Below, in pieces: positions 45,292 through 56,507 of a stretch of DNA of 64,000 nucleotides. Numbering within the stretch: position 1 is the stretch's first letter; each line of letters begins with the position of its first letter. Source of the DNA: Diadophis punctatus similis (lineage: Eukaryota; Chordata; Lepidosauria; Squamata; Dipsadidae); assembly GCA_023053685.1 (NCBI GenBank), contig JALIGW010000016.1:1120501-1184500 (forward strand). Direction: 5' to 3'. Made by a program: the position numbers and the translations under genes. A model generated the notes under the pieces. It saw nothing but the letters and a program-made list of their open reading frames with translations, was not told the origin of the DNA and searched no databases.

Positions 45292-46533
45292 TCATCCTTC
45301 GACAACCGTTAGTGTGAGATTGCCTTTAAATTGTTTGAACTCTACAGGTACCGTTGCCGTGCCTAATACAGTGATTTGTTTCCCCTGAAAGTCTCTTAGT
45401 CTGATGTCGCTGGCCCTGAGATCCTGTTTGCTAAGGAATGGCATAAGTTGCGTTAACTGGTTCCATGGCATGATGGTGAATGTGGAGCCCGTGTCCACTT
45501 CCATTCTGCAGGGTTGGCCGTTGATCTGCGCTGTAATGAAGAACTTTTCATCTGCGTCTGTTTCTGAGTGTCCCACTGTGTGGTAATACCCCCTCTGGTT
45601 GAAATCTCTCCCGTCTTCCCTGCGTCTGCCCCTCTGGAATCCTGGTCGGCTTTGCTGTTGTCTCCAAGATCTGGTCTGGAATGGGGGCTGGAATGGGGGC
45701 TGGAATGGGGCATTTTGGTAAAATGCTGGTTGAGATGCCCTGCAAGCCTCAGCGATGTGGCCTCTTTTCTGGCAACGGCGGCAGACTGCATCTTTGAAGT
45801 TGCAATTCGCTCTAGTGTGATTTCCCAGGCACCCGGGGCAGTAAAGGTTTCTTTGCTCACCTCTCTGGCTTCCCTTCCGGTCCTGAATTTGGCGGCAGCT
45901 CTCTTCCTCTTGTCCAGCTGTGTTCTCCTCGGCCTCCGGAACCTCTGTCGCCCAATCGGGCTGGTAATCCGTGTGGTGGACTGCGGAATTCGTCTTTTGT
46001 ACATCTGCTGCAGATGTTTCTGAGGCCTCGGCTGATTTTGCCGCTTCTACGACATCCTGGAACTTTGCTCCCGCTTTTACTAGCAGTTTCTTTTGGAGTG
46101 ATAGGTTTCTCATGCCCAGGATGATGCGGTCTTTCATCATATCTTCCGGGTTATCAAAGTCGCACTTGATTGCAATTTGTCTGAGGCTTGCCACAAAGTC
46201 ATTTATAGTTTCCCCTGCCTGTTGTCGCCGATGGTAAAATTCGTTCCTGCTGACCATCGGCGGGGCTGAGGGTTTATAGTGCTCCTCTAATTTACTCTGG
46301 AGCGTGGACCAGGAGATTTCTTCTATGTCTTCCGGTGCCACCAGTGCCTGAGCCATGTTGTAAATATCTGGTCCGCAGTAAGTGAGGAAGAGGGCTCCCT
46401 TCCTATTGTCTGGTAGGTCGTGGAGATTATTTGCCACCAGGAACATTCGGAATCTGGACATGTATGTCTTCCATGTTTCCTTTTTTGCGTCAAATAGTGC
46501 TGGAGCTGTGGATGTCTGTGCCTGTGAAGTCAT
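45292..46533 (-). CDS. Gypsy Gag-protease polyprotein
   Basis: The 413-codon frame starts at Met 46533, 107 bp inside the 5' LTR. Gag packages element RNA; residues 1-180 look like a capsid region. Two zinc knuckles follow (C232-C235-H239-C244 and C251-C254-H259-C264), then a short FQPPFQPPFQ repeat and an Arg/Gln-rich stretch. The aspartic protease has D347-T-G-S. The frame ends in TGA (45292-45294), and homology continues into pol with no shift. Gag and pol would thus form one frame but for that codon. Confidence 0.93.
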   Translation of the reverse strand: MTSQAQTSTAPALFDAKKETWKTYMSRFRMFLVANNLHDLPDNRKGALFLTYCGPDIYNMAQALVAPEDIEEISWSTLQSKLEEHYKPSAPPMVSRNEFYHRRQQAGETINDFVASLRQIAIKCDFDNPEDMMKDRIILGMRNLSLQKKLLVKAGAKFQDVVEAAKSAEASETSAADVQKTNSAVHHTDYQPDWATEVPEAEENTAGQEEESCRQIQDRKGSQRGEQRNLYCPGCLGNHTRANCNFKDAVCRRCQKRGHIAEACRASQPAFYQNAPFQPPFQPPFQTRSWRQQQSRPGFQRGRRREDGRDFNQRGYYHTVGHSETDADEKFFITAQINGQPCRMEVDTGSTFTIMPWNQLTQLMPFLSKQDLRASDIRLRDFQGKQITVLGTATVPVEFKQFKGNLTLTVVEG

Positions 46534-46622
46534 CCTTCGTTGTTGGCCGGGCGGATTTCAGAATTCGCGCTAAGATGGCCGCTGGATGCCACGAGGTGTC
46601 CTTTGATGGGGTCGTCTTTCTG

Positions 46623-46638
46623 CTTCCCTTCGTCGCCA
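46623..46638 (-). other. Gypsy primer-binding site
   Basis: On the element strand TGGCGACGAAGGGAAG begins one base inside the 5' LTR. Its first nine bases would pair with the 3' end of a serine tRNA of the GCT type (ending TCGTCGCCA), which fits mag-type elements. The tRNA assignment is from memory and only partial. Confidence 0.6.
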
Positions 46639-46639
46639 A

Positions 46640-46864
46640 TGTTAGATTTGCATTACAAAGGATCGGAGCCGCAGTAACAGTTCAGTATTTTATTAGTTCA
46701 CAGCTGAAGCCAAATCAGAACTGCCGGCCAGCTCCATGCAAAGCCGCTTTTAAGGGCTTTGCATGGGGGCGGTCAGCCACTGACATCCATTCAAGATTGC
46801 CGCCCCCGATTAGCCAATCAGTGAGCTACTCACAACTTGGGGAAACGTATCTCCGTACGTAACA
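46640..46864 (-). repeat. Gypsy 5' LTR
   Basis: Identical to the LTR at 42118-42342 except for one base (46851). It is followed on the right by the GAACC target duplication. Confidence 0.97.
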
Positions 46865-46869
46865 GAACC

Positions 46870-47410
46870 AAAAGTTCTTGAAGACAATGGTGAACACTTT
46901 CATATTTTTGCAAAAATAAAACTCATAGATACTGTATGTCCATGCAGACTTTAAGAGTCAAGCTTGACAACCCAGTCTTGCCTTTCTTTCTCTCTTTAAT
47001 CTTACTGGAACAAGTTGGGAGCTATTCCAAGATCATTTAATTCAAAGAATTTACCCACTTTGTCTCTTCACTCTCCCTAGATGTCACAAACCATGAAATA
47101 AAGCAGAGAACCCCAATACTTGTTGGATAGGTTGCCTAACTATTCTTTCCTAACTATTCTCTGCATTTTAATGCAGGCTGGTATTCTGTAATATGGAAAC
47201 TAGCAAGTGAAGGATACATAAATCGTGGCCTAGCTATGGTAGTAAAACACAGTATCTTTTGCACAAGCATAATGAACCACAAACTACCCAAGTATGTGAC
47301 AGCTTAGCATGTTTTCTAACCCAGCCCTGTGGTTCTTGGTTCCATGTCATATGCAAACCTAGAAGGCTGGGTCGCATAAACTATGATTAAACTAACCATG
47401 GGTAAACGTC
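46870..47410. other. No recognised gene
   Basis: AT-rich sequence between the gypsy element and a SINE. Nothing was recognised. Confidence 0.45.
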
Positions 47411-47560
47411 TCTTTGTGAGCTCTTTGTGAGCTCTTGCCTCACAATCAGGAGGTTGTGAGTTCGATCCTAGGTAGAGGCAGATATAAGGGTCTCCTGCTT
47501 GGGCAGGGGGTTGGACTAGATGACCTGCAAGGTCCCTTCCGACTCTGTTAATCTGTTAAC
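47411..47560 (+). mobile_element. tRNA-headed SINE with a CR1-type tail
   Basis: The head contains a B box (GAGTTCGATCC) in a tRNA-like context, and the 3' end GGTTGGACTAGATGACCTGC, AAGGTCCCTTCCGACTCTG matches the 3' terminus of CR1 elements in this window. SINEs of this build borrow the LINE tail to be copied by CR1 reverse transcriptase. Confidence 0.75.
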
Positions 47561-47629
47561 AAGAGTAGAGCATGTAGCCGTTTAATGTCCACTTGCTTAG
47601 GAGTAAGACCTGTTTTATTTAAATGGGAT

Positions 47630-48145
47630 CCCTTCCAAACAAACGGGAACCCGGTTATGATGTAGAGGGCCCAATTGGGTGGCAAGCGGGTGGGGAAAAC
47701 GTTTGCCGCGTTCCCGGTTCCTGGGGGTCTCTAACTCCTCGCGGGGAGAATAAGGGCGGAGGCGCAGGCACCGCCCTCTGGCAGATGCAGCGTGCTAGAT
47801 TTGCCCAGCCTGGTGTGAAGAACCGCATTTCAGGAGGGACGGGCTAATGCAAATCGCTCCCATCAGCGGCAGGAGAAGAAAGGCGAAGCAGCTGTAGGAA
47901 AGGCTCAGCAGCAAATTCAGCCGGCGGAGAAAAGGAGACAGGCGGAGTCGCACAACAAAGCCAAAGCCCGTTAAGCCTTCCCTGGGCAGCCTCACTTGCC
48001 AAGCTAAGTAGCCGGGTAGCATAGGACTGGCTGGTGGCAGTGGAAGCTGGGCTTTGTCTTTTGAGGTACCCACCCCCTTTGCAGCAAACCAGTCCAATTG
48101 CTTGCAGTGGCGAGGAGACCGCGACTTGAAATTTTCAAGGCACAG
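47630..48145 (+). promoter_or_regulatory. DCLK1: Probable DCLK1 promoter and untranslated first exon
   Basis: The block is GC-richer and more CpG-rich than its surroundings and free of recognisable repeats. It contains an octamer site ATGCAAAT at 47847-47854, a POU-factor motif. A strong splice donor, CACAG|GTAAGC, closes a candidate exon at 48145. The next exon on this strand starts with 13 nt of 5' UTR ahead of the DCLK1 ATG, so an upstream untranslated exon is required, and this is the best candidate. The transcription start is not resolved; about 47850 is a guess. Dependence on this promoter is inference. Confidence 0.55.
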
Positions 48146-51100
48146 GTAAGCGTTTGCGGTAGTTTTCAAAGCTGTTCCCCGCCCCATTCTTAGCAGAAGA
48201 CAGCCAGAAATCGGGTTGGGTTCCCTTCCACCTTAAGCTGCGTGCTGGTAACGCCAGGCGGAGGTTTGGGTATGGAAAACGTGCGCGGGGGTTTCGCATA
48301 CCTGTCCCCATTGTTTAGGGATGCGTGTCTTGGAAGAACGAGGCTTGGAGGAGGTTGCTTTGGGGGGGGGGCTCTTTCCCCTCCTGCCTCCCGCAGTGTG
48401 GAGGTGGTGCTGTGTAATTTTAGCACCATTTTAGGTTGGGTGGTTTAAAGCGAAGAGATGGAGGGTTAGTGATGGTGGTTTCCTCTGTGTCAACGAGGGG
48501 AGATTTCATTGTGTGGATCGTTCCTGTGGGAAGCAAAGGGGTTGAATCTTAGAATCGACATCCCCAGTTTTAAATTGCTTCGTCTGGTAACGGATACGGT
48601 AGAAGATGCTCAGCTGAAAAATGTGCCTGCACCTTGCTTGACGGGAGGAGACTTAGGCTAGGCATGGAGAGCTGCAGCGTGTTTTAGAAATGGGCAGGCA
48701 GAAACAAGGAAAACGTGTCCCATCTGGTAACATGGTGGCAAAAAATGACACTTTTTAAAAAAGAGTACAAAAATAATTCTTTTTTTCGCCTACAATTAAT
48801 TAGCCGGAAAACGTATGATCTCTCCCTGAATCTAGGTGGTCCACGTGTCTTCCTAGTCTATATTTAAAGCCTTTGCAGCCACATTTTAAAGGGTGCCTTA
48901 AATAAAACAAAAATGCTGTTATATAACTGAAGATGTGGGTTTTTGAATGCCTCTCTATTGTTCAGTGTCTCTTAATGATTTGTTGCTGATCTGTGTCGTT
49001 TATTTGGGTTTGCATTTGATAGATTTATGAAATCACCCACCCACATTTGCAGAGTGTGAAATCTGTCTGTAATAGATGTATGTAGTGTGAACGGTGGGTA
49101 TCAGACACTCTACAGGGTGTGTTCAGTAAACCTGTGATCAGTATGAAGACTGATAAATCACATGAAAAAAAATTTTTTTTTAAAAAAAGCCTGTTGGCTT
49201 TAAATGCTATTTTTGGGATTAAATTTGTCCAAGTCTTTGGTTCTAACTCTGGTTTAAGAACATTAGGGATTGTTGCTTGTCTTCTTGTGTGATGCACAGG
49301 ATCTGAGGAATGAATAGGTGTGCTGTGGTAGAATGCTATCCTGATTCCATTTTAGGAGTTCCTACTGAATGATACGATTCATACTTAAAGAGACGATTCC
49401 CCCCTGTACCTTGTATGATCTTTTCAGATCTGTAATTAGTCTGAAATATTAATCTTCAGTTTTATTTGCTTTGCAGAATACATTTTCAGCACTGTAGCTT
49501 GAAATGATAGTTGTAATGCCTTTCTAATGGTATATGTATTCTATATAATCTCCTCCTTGGAATTTGAAAATGCTACTGGTTTGACTTTGGCTTTACCTGG
49601 CCCTTCAGTCTCCAGACACAACATACTTGCTGCGTCATAGTTATTGTTACATCTCATTATCATCTTTGATTAGATAGGACTTCAAATTGTAGTTTTACTT
49701 TTGAAACTAAAAATAGAGAATCCCAGTGTACAAGTATGTGTAGCTCATTGCCTAATTCAAGATAATAGTACATTCACATTAAGTCAACATGAACTGCCAA
49801 TTGTAAAAGGACAAGACTTCTAAATGGTGCTTGGCTGAGTTCACATGGTACATTAACTCATACCATGATATAGCATCTTGCTTGAAACCAGACATTATGA
49901 TTTATAAACCACAATTTATAGATTGGTATGATATGTAATTCCAGCCTTGCTCTTCTCTCTAGAGGTTTTAGTGTCTTTAGTTTTGAATTTATATTAGAAA
50001 ATTGGGAAAATGCCCTATTCTCACAATGCTGCCAAGAAAACTATATGGATGGAACCCCTGGGAGTCAAGCTGAATTTGAAGATATCATAATATTAGGTTT
50101 ATTGGTAGCGATTGTATTAATGAGTTCCTTTAATCAGACTTAAAAAGATGATAAAACAGATGAAGAATGTATGGCCCTCAAAATAATATTGAACTAGTTT
50201 AGTTGGCATAGTGATTGAACATTGGAGTTATGATTTAATAACATTTGGAGAGCTATGTTCCCCTGTCTTAGCTAAACAATCCTTTGAAACTGATCTCCAC
50301 ATAATATCTAGAACTCCTGGTCAGTAACACCAATTATGGAATAGTAGTCCTATCAAGCTAGGAGGCCATTTGCCATGTTAGTTGGGAACTCTTCTACTCC
50401 CATAACACATATTTATGATTAGTTCTATGTAGCTTACTCAAATGATTCTAGATGATTTACAGTCATATATTAAAGATGCCCATTTTTTAAAAGAATCTTT
50501 AAAAAATCTGGTGCTCTCTTCCAAACTCCCTATCCCACAAAGTCCAGCAAAAAAGGAAGGTCTTCAATTGCTTCCTATAAAAGTGTATAGATTAGCCTTA
50601 CCTCAAAGGGTAAGCTCTTTCACAGAGAAGGGCTGCCCCTGAGAATGACAAATTCTAATCCTTCTCTTCAGAGACAGTACCTATAGCATTGTCTCCTAGC
50701 TAGATAATGTAAGGTGGACAGATTCTACTTGGAGAAGATGATCCCAAAGGTAGCAAGAATACCAGTCTTATAAGTAACAGCCAGCACTACAGTATGAATT
50801 AGGCCTGAAAGCCCAATACAACCAGTGCAGCTCTTGCAGAATTGGTGTTAATTCTGCTGAACCAGTTAGCATTGGCCAGCAAGTAAGTAGATACATACTG
50901 TGCCAATTGAAGGTTCTGGTTAAATGTTCAGAGCATCAAAAAATAGAGCAAATTGCATAGTCTGAAAGATGACAAGGGCATGAGCCAGTGTCTTCAGTCC
51001 CTTCTGCTCCAAGAATGGTGACCACTGGTAAATACACCAAAGCTAGTCAAAGGTTCTAGGCTAGCCATGAGTCTAGAAGGAATTCCAGGTTGCATGTTTT

Positions 51101-52204
51101 TCTAGGGCAGTGCATTGAGAATAATGGATGGACATTCCCTAGTGTAACATCTGAAGTAAGTATCCTGGTGGCTAAAAGTGCTCTTTATATTCATGCTACT
51201 GGAAATCAGCAACAGGGAATTTTTCCGCTTTAGTTCTTACTGATACATTTTCAAGGAGTAATTGTCAAGAGAGCCAGTTTGGTGCAATGATAGCTTTGTT
51301 CACTCTTCAGAAGTGGACTATGGATGTACACAATGACAAATAACTCTGCACATCCAGACCTTTGTATACCCAGTTTATGTGTATTATGAGAGAAGTAAAT
51401 GGCATAATTTGCACATTGTATTAAGTTACTTATGTTTTTTGTACCTTTCGTCCATTGAATAAGGCACAACTGGCTGATTTAACACAGCACTAAGCCATAC
51501 GCCATGCTTTATAAATTACAATTTCTGGCTTCATATAATGCTAAGCTAAAGCAAATTACATTGTGATCTTATCTAATGGTATGTTTCTGCTATATTTTTA
51601 ATGTATGATGCCCAGTTTAGGTGGGGAAAAAAGGTGTGATTGGATTTAAATTGGGTTCTCATCTAAAGTTAAAAGTAAAACTGGATTATAATTTCTACAT
51701 GTGGAAGATAGGAAAACCTATAGTTTTAACTATAATTATAAAGTGCCTGAAAACAGATGTTGCTGAAATGAGATTTTTTTGGACAAATATTTTTAAATTC
51801 TTAATGCTGTATGTTCTATTTTTCTGCCTTTTCCGATCATCCATTTAACCATTGCCTAATTATTAGTAGGAGGCCTTGTCTGCTAATTTTTTTTTTGATT
51901 GCAAAGTATAAAGATAAACCACTTTCAAACTAGATGTATTACAGACCTTTGGTGCAATTTTTGCATTTACTAGCCTCACTTTCTACCTGTTGATTTGGAA
52001 ATAGGCTGTAGTGAATCCAAAACCAATTTATATGCATAGAATAGAATTGAGTTCTAAGCTTTTTCTTCATGACAGTGCCATGCTGAATACACATATTTTA
52101 TAACATTTCATAACATGCATGTTTGAATGTTTTTCTATTCAATAAAGAGAAAAATGTGAGCTTGAAAAATTCATATAAGCATGATATAAAAATTCATACA
52201 AGTA

Positions 52205-52460
52205 GATAAGCATGGTATGAGTCACTCTGTGAGTGAGATGGGTGGTCTCTAAATTTGATAGCATAGCACTCATTGAGAGGATTAGCCGGTGACATCACTG
52301 TTGCCTGGGAGATGCCCAATTGGGGACTCCTTTCATGTCCCTGGCAGCAGCTAGAGTGAAGGACAGGAGCACAACCCCACCCCACGGCAGCACTTGGTCT
52401 CAAACGTGGGCTTTCTAATCTCCTACCCAGAATCGTAGCCACACGAGCCACACGATGCTC
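52205..52460 (-). mobile_element. tRNA-like SINE, minus strand
   Basis: The reverse complement begins with a tRNA-like head (GTGGCTCGTGTGGCTACG, then GTAGGAGATTAGAAAGCCC) and ends in a segment containing AGACCACCCATCTCACTCAC. It is a different family from the SINE at 52491. Confidence 0.5.
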
Positions 52461-52490
52461 CTTTTTAAATTTAATATAAATAAATAAATG

Positions 52491-52698
52491 ATATGGTGGT
52501 GCAGGGGTTAGAAAGTAGTATTGCAGGCAAACACTGCCTACAGCCAGGAGTCTGATCCTGACAGGCTCAATGTTGACTCAGCCTTCCATCCTTTTGAGCT
52601 TGGTAAAATGAAGACTCAGATTGTTGGGGGCAATATGCTGACATTGTAAACCATTCAGAGAGTGCTGTGGACGGGTATATAAGTGCTATTGCTTTTTC
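52491..52698 (+). mobile_element. tRNA-derived SINE (29242 family)
   Basis: Shares the GTTGACTCAGCCTTCCATCC body and the GGGTATATAAGTGCTATTGC end with the copies at 29242-29472 and 32748-32988, with more substitutions and a short deletion. Confidence 0.82.
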
Positions 52699-54936
52699 TA
52701 TTTCTTCCAAAAGTAACATTGACATTATATACATATGCTTATAAAACTGTTCTTTCTTAGTAAATATGTTTAGAATTGCAGTCTTGTCCTATTAATCATT
52801 CTGCAGTGAACTAAGAATAGACACTATGCTGCAGGATATGTTTGCTTGTCAATATTTTCTCACTGTTGTTCAGGGTCATGGTGGTGACGCTTTGCATTAA
52901 AACTTCCCAGGTTGAACCCTTGCATATTGAAGACTCTTGTCTGGAATCAGGAGGGACACACTCAGCTAGAATAAGATCATAATGTCCCGATGCAGACAAA
53001 GTGCTAAGTCATAATATAGTTTGTGTAGCTTTGACAAACAATTATGCTTTATTCAATAAATCATGGCTCATGTACTGTTTGAACCTAGCTCCTAAATGAG
53101 ATTGACCAAGAGCTCAAAGAGCTCTTGTATAGGAAGTTTATGTATATAATTACTGATATATTACTTAACCTTAAAGGTTGTAAGCTGAGTACAAATAAAA
53201 GTGGTAATACATTAATATAGCAAGAGATTGAGATCACAAAATAATAAAAATATTGTGCCAAAACCAGGGGGCTAAAATTTCACCATAGGCACCAAAGGCC
53301 CTCCAAAAGAACGGTTTTGTACAGATCTCCAGAATGTCATGAAAGATATAATCTATAACATATAAAAGATATGTCTTTACCTTGGATGAGTTATTCTGTA
53401 GGAGGGGATGCCCTCCCGAGAACACCCTTTCCAATCCACCTCTTGATAAGTAGGGGAAGGTACTCTCTGTTCACCCAAGTTAGGTAAGCAGAAATTTTTT
53501 GGGTGGTGGTCTAAGAGAGACTCCAGTTCCAAGCCATATAGGTAATAACCTGATTTAATCAATTTCTTTTAAATGTGGTGTCACGTGACAATACCACAAT
53601 TCTCCAATCAGGATATTTTGCATTTGCAGATGGGTCTTTAAAATTAGCAGCATGCAAAATGAATTACAGAAATCCATGTTCAGGATGATGAAGATAGACA
53701 AGGTTTGGCTAGCCTCAAAATTTTTGTTCTGGTGAACGCCACAACTAGACCAGCAACTGAATCTGGGCAAAGGTTGTGCTGTCACAGATTCCACCTGTTG
53801 TTCAGTCAGGAACTGCGAGTCCAGGAAAACCCCAAGGTTGCCAATTCTCCAGCCTTTTGAATTATTAGCCACTGAAGTTGATGTGTGTACCTAGCCCCTG
53901 TACTGCGCTAAGACAACTAAATAAAAATGTCCCTAAAGGTTATCTATATTAAGCCTCAATAATCTAATATAGAGGTAGCCCTTTGCATACTATTCTGGGA
54001 ATGAGTAAGTCTCATTCATGGAATTTATTTTTGAGTAAGACATGTTTTGGCTTCAATGCAATCCCAATGTAATAGAATTACAGTAAAAGGAAAGCAAATA
54101 ATTGGTTCTGTTAAGTTGATGGTAGACAGTGTTAGGCACCTTGCTTTATCCAGTTGGGTTTGTATAGGAAAAAAAAGTCATTCGTTTTAACTGTACTATA
54201 CTAACGGGAAAGTCAGCATTTAAATAACAGTATTGTAATTCGGTATGTTTATTCTGATCAAGTGGCAGAAGCTTGGCATGCTAAATTTATCCATGCATAA
54301 TAGATTGGGCAGTGTAGCCTTCTCAGTGGAGAAGGAAAATCATTTTGTAGTAGAAATGGAGTGTAATAGGATGGGAAAGAGAACACAGATTTTAAAAGAA
54401 GTCTTAGAAATGAATGGAACACTAGTGTAGTGGATTATTTTGAGACCTGAGTGTGTGTTGTTGATATCTTTTAGAGCTACATTGTACTTCTGGGTATTAG
54501 TGATATAGGAATTAATACTGTAACATTTTAAAACTACACAATGTATAGGGTAGGATTCCCCAAGCGCTGTTCCCTATAGATATTTGGACTTTAGTTCTCA
54601 TAGTTCTCAGCAATAGCCATGCTGACTGGGAAATTTTGAGAGTCCTCAAAACGGTCTTAACCTTTTTGCTGTCTTGCTGGTGTTGTATTGTTGCTAACCT
54701 TAATGTTTTGCTACACAAGACTTAACTGACAACAGTGACTGGATGTACCAACTTCTAGGTGACTTTCACTTTTTCGGTTAGGAAATTTTACATTGAAGTC
54801 CAAAAAAAGTGACATCCTATTAATATTCCTACTAACCAAATAATTACCTTGAAGAAACCTAGTCACTGCATCCCTGGAATTAAATCTGTTCATTGATTAT
54901 GTTACAAGATAACATTAGCTGGATAAGTCTTTAGCT

Positions 54937-55072
54937 CAGTGTTTCCCAACCTTGGCAACTTGAAGATGTCTGGACTTCAACTCCCAGAATTCCCCAGCCA
55001 GCATTCGCTGGCTGTGGAATTCTGGGAGTTGAAGTCCAGACATCTTTAAGTTGCCAAGGTTGGGAAACACTG
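54937..55072. mobile_element. Hairpin hAT-type MITE in DCLK1 intron 1
   Basis: A 136-bp near-perfect palindrome: CAGTGTTTCCCAACCTTGGC at the left end is mirrored by GCCAAGGTTGGGAAACACTG at the right. The inner TGTCTGGACTTCAACTCCCA is also mirrored, with the centre near 55004. The flanks CTTTAGCT and CTTTTAGCT are almost identical. Transcribed as part of the DCLK1 intron it would fold into a long hairpin. Confidence 0.9.
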
Positions 55073-55441
55073 CTTTTAGCTCAACAGAATGAGGAATTTG
55101 TGCCCTTCAATTAGACATCATTATTAAATCCTATTTAATAATAATCCCAGATACTAATATAAAAGGTAATGGAGAAAAGATTAGGTTGTATGGAGGGAGA
55201 ACAATAGATTATTTAAAAAGTCAAGGAAAATTATTGTCTTTAACTCATATCTGGAGAGAGAAAAAGATCATCCCAAAACTAGTTAATGTTAGCCACTGGT
55301 TCTCTTAGCTAGCATTCTTGAAAGAATTGGAGAGATTCTGTGGTTATAGAAAAGTCCTTGCTATCCTGTGTTAATAAAGCAATTATTTCATTATAGCTGT
55401 ATTGATAAGCTTCTCCTTTGTTCTTTCTCCCCTTTTTCCAG

Positions 55442-55454
55442 ATTAACTCTAAAA
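55442..55454 (+). other. DCLK1: DCLK1 5' UTR in exon 2
   Basis: Thirteen bases between the acceptor and the ATG. The context AAAAATGTC has A at -3. Confidence 0.75.
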
Positions 55455-55830
55455 ATGTCCTTTGGGAGAGATATGGAGCTGGAACACTTTGATGAGCGTG
55501 ATAAAGCACAGCGGTACAGCCGAGGGTCACGTGTGAATGGGCTCCCTAGCCCGACCCATAGTGCCCATTGCAGTTTCTATCGAACCCGCACCCTACAAAC
55601 CCTCAGCTCTGAGAAGAAAGCCAAAAAAGTCCGCTTCTATCGCAACGGGGACCGATATTTCAAAGGGATTGTATATGCCATATCTCCTGATCGCTTTAGA
55701 TCTTATGAGGCCTTGCTGGCTGACCTGACCCGAACTTTGTCTGATAATGTCAATCTGCCCCAGGGTGTGAGAACCATCTACACTATTGATGGAGCAATGA
55801 AGATCACCACTTTAGACCAACTTGTGGAAG
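55455..55830 (+). CDS. DCLK1: Doublecortin-like kinase 1, first coding exon
   Basis: DCLK1 is a microtubule-binding Ser/Thr kinase of neurons, with two doublecortin domains at the N-terminus and a kinase domain at the C-terminus. This exon gives residues 1-125 plus the first base of Gly126. It starts [20 protein letters not shown], which separates DCLK1 from DCX and DCLK2, followed by [20 protein letters not shown]. The first DCX domain begins about residue 56 ([15 protein letters not shown]) and runs to the exon end (LDQLVEG). The acceptor is CCTTTTTCCAG and the donor GAAG|GTCAGT; the open frame continues 12 codons past the donor to TAA but loses similarity there, so that part is intronic. 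The second DCX and kinase domains lie outside the window. Confidence 0.95.
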
Positions 55831-56452
55831 GTCAGTTTTTAAGCAAGGGATGCAATGTTTCCATGTAAATTGTTCATTATTCTGTTCATGATCTCCTTTA
55901 TGGTTCTCCATTTCATCCCTCCTTTTGTCTCAGAACAGCAATCTCAGAGCATCATACTCTTTTTTTGTTTTTTAATAGTCCTTCACTTGGGAGAAGGTTC
56001 AACAGATCTAAAGGTTCCTAGGCTTCCTGAACTTTTCTGCCTTTTTATGGGGTGGGTGGGTATTGTTTTAGCCACATTAAGAACATTAATGTGCTTATTA
56101 TATCAGATATAAGAGAAATTATGGTATACTAACGAGTATTACATGTACAGCTTCTCTACCCTTTTGGGCCTCATTTTGTTCTATATTGGAGAAAACAGCA
56201 GCAAATGAGTCATAGTGCAAGGAGGTTTTCCACATAAAATGATATTTATGAACACGTCTAACACTGGCTCAGTTTCCTGTCCCACCTGATTTTCTCTTTC
56301 TTCAAAGGAATAAATAGATGGGTAGCAGCCACACAAGTAAGCTCTGGCTTTCAACATTATTATTTTCAAAATAATTCCCATGGACACTGTTTGAAAATGA
56401 AAATGATGTATAGCTGCAGCTGAATGCTTTGTATGGAAAAATGCTCTCTTGC

Positions 56453-56455
<3 letters not shown>

Positions 56456-56506
<51 letters not shown>
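56456..56506. repeat. (AC)n microsatellite
   Basis: About 25 AC units in DCLK1 intron 2. Confidence 0.97.

Positions 56507-56507
<1 letters not shown>

Larger units (their letters stand above)
42118..46864 (-). mobile_element. Complete Ty3/gypsy retrotransposon (mag-like), 4,747 bp
   Basis: Two 225-bp LTRs flank a minus-strand gag-protease-RT-RNase H-integrase coding region. The target duplication GAACC occurs at 42113-42117 and 46865-46869. The LTRs differ at one position (42329 C against 46851 T). No envelope frame is present. The gag style with two zinc knuckles, the domain order and a serine-tRNA-like primer site suggest the mag clade, an inference. Two coding lesions, an in-frame TGA and a frame change, suggest this copy is not autonomous, although it inserted recently. 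Confidence 0.95.
48146..55441 (+). other. Inferred DCLK1 intron 1
   Basis: A 7.3-kb intron bounded by GTAAGC at 48146 and the acceptor CCTTTTTCCAG at 55441. It holds two SINEs and a hairpin MITE, listed separately, and a GC-rich first 350 bp that may extend the promoter region. No additional coding exon was recognised. Confidence 0.55.

Noticed and set aside
55831..55868. Continuation of the DCLK1 frame to the TAA at 55866.
   Set aside because: Similarity to DCLK1 stops at the GTCAGT donor at 55831, and the extra 12 codons look like intron.
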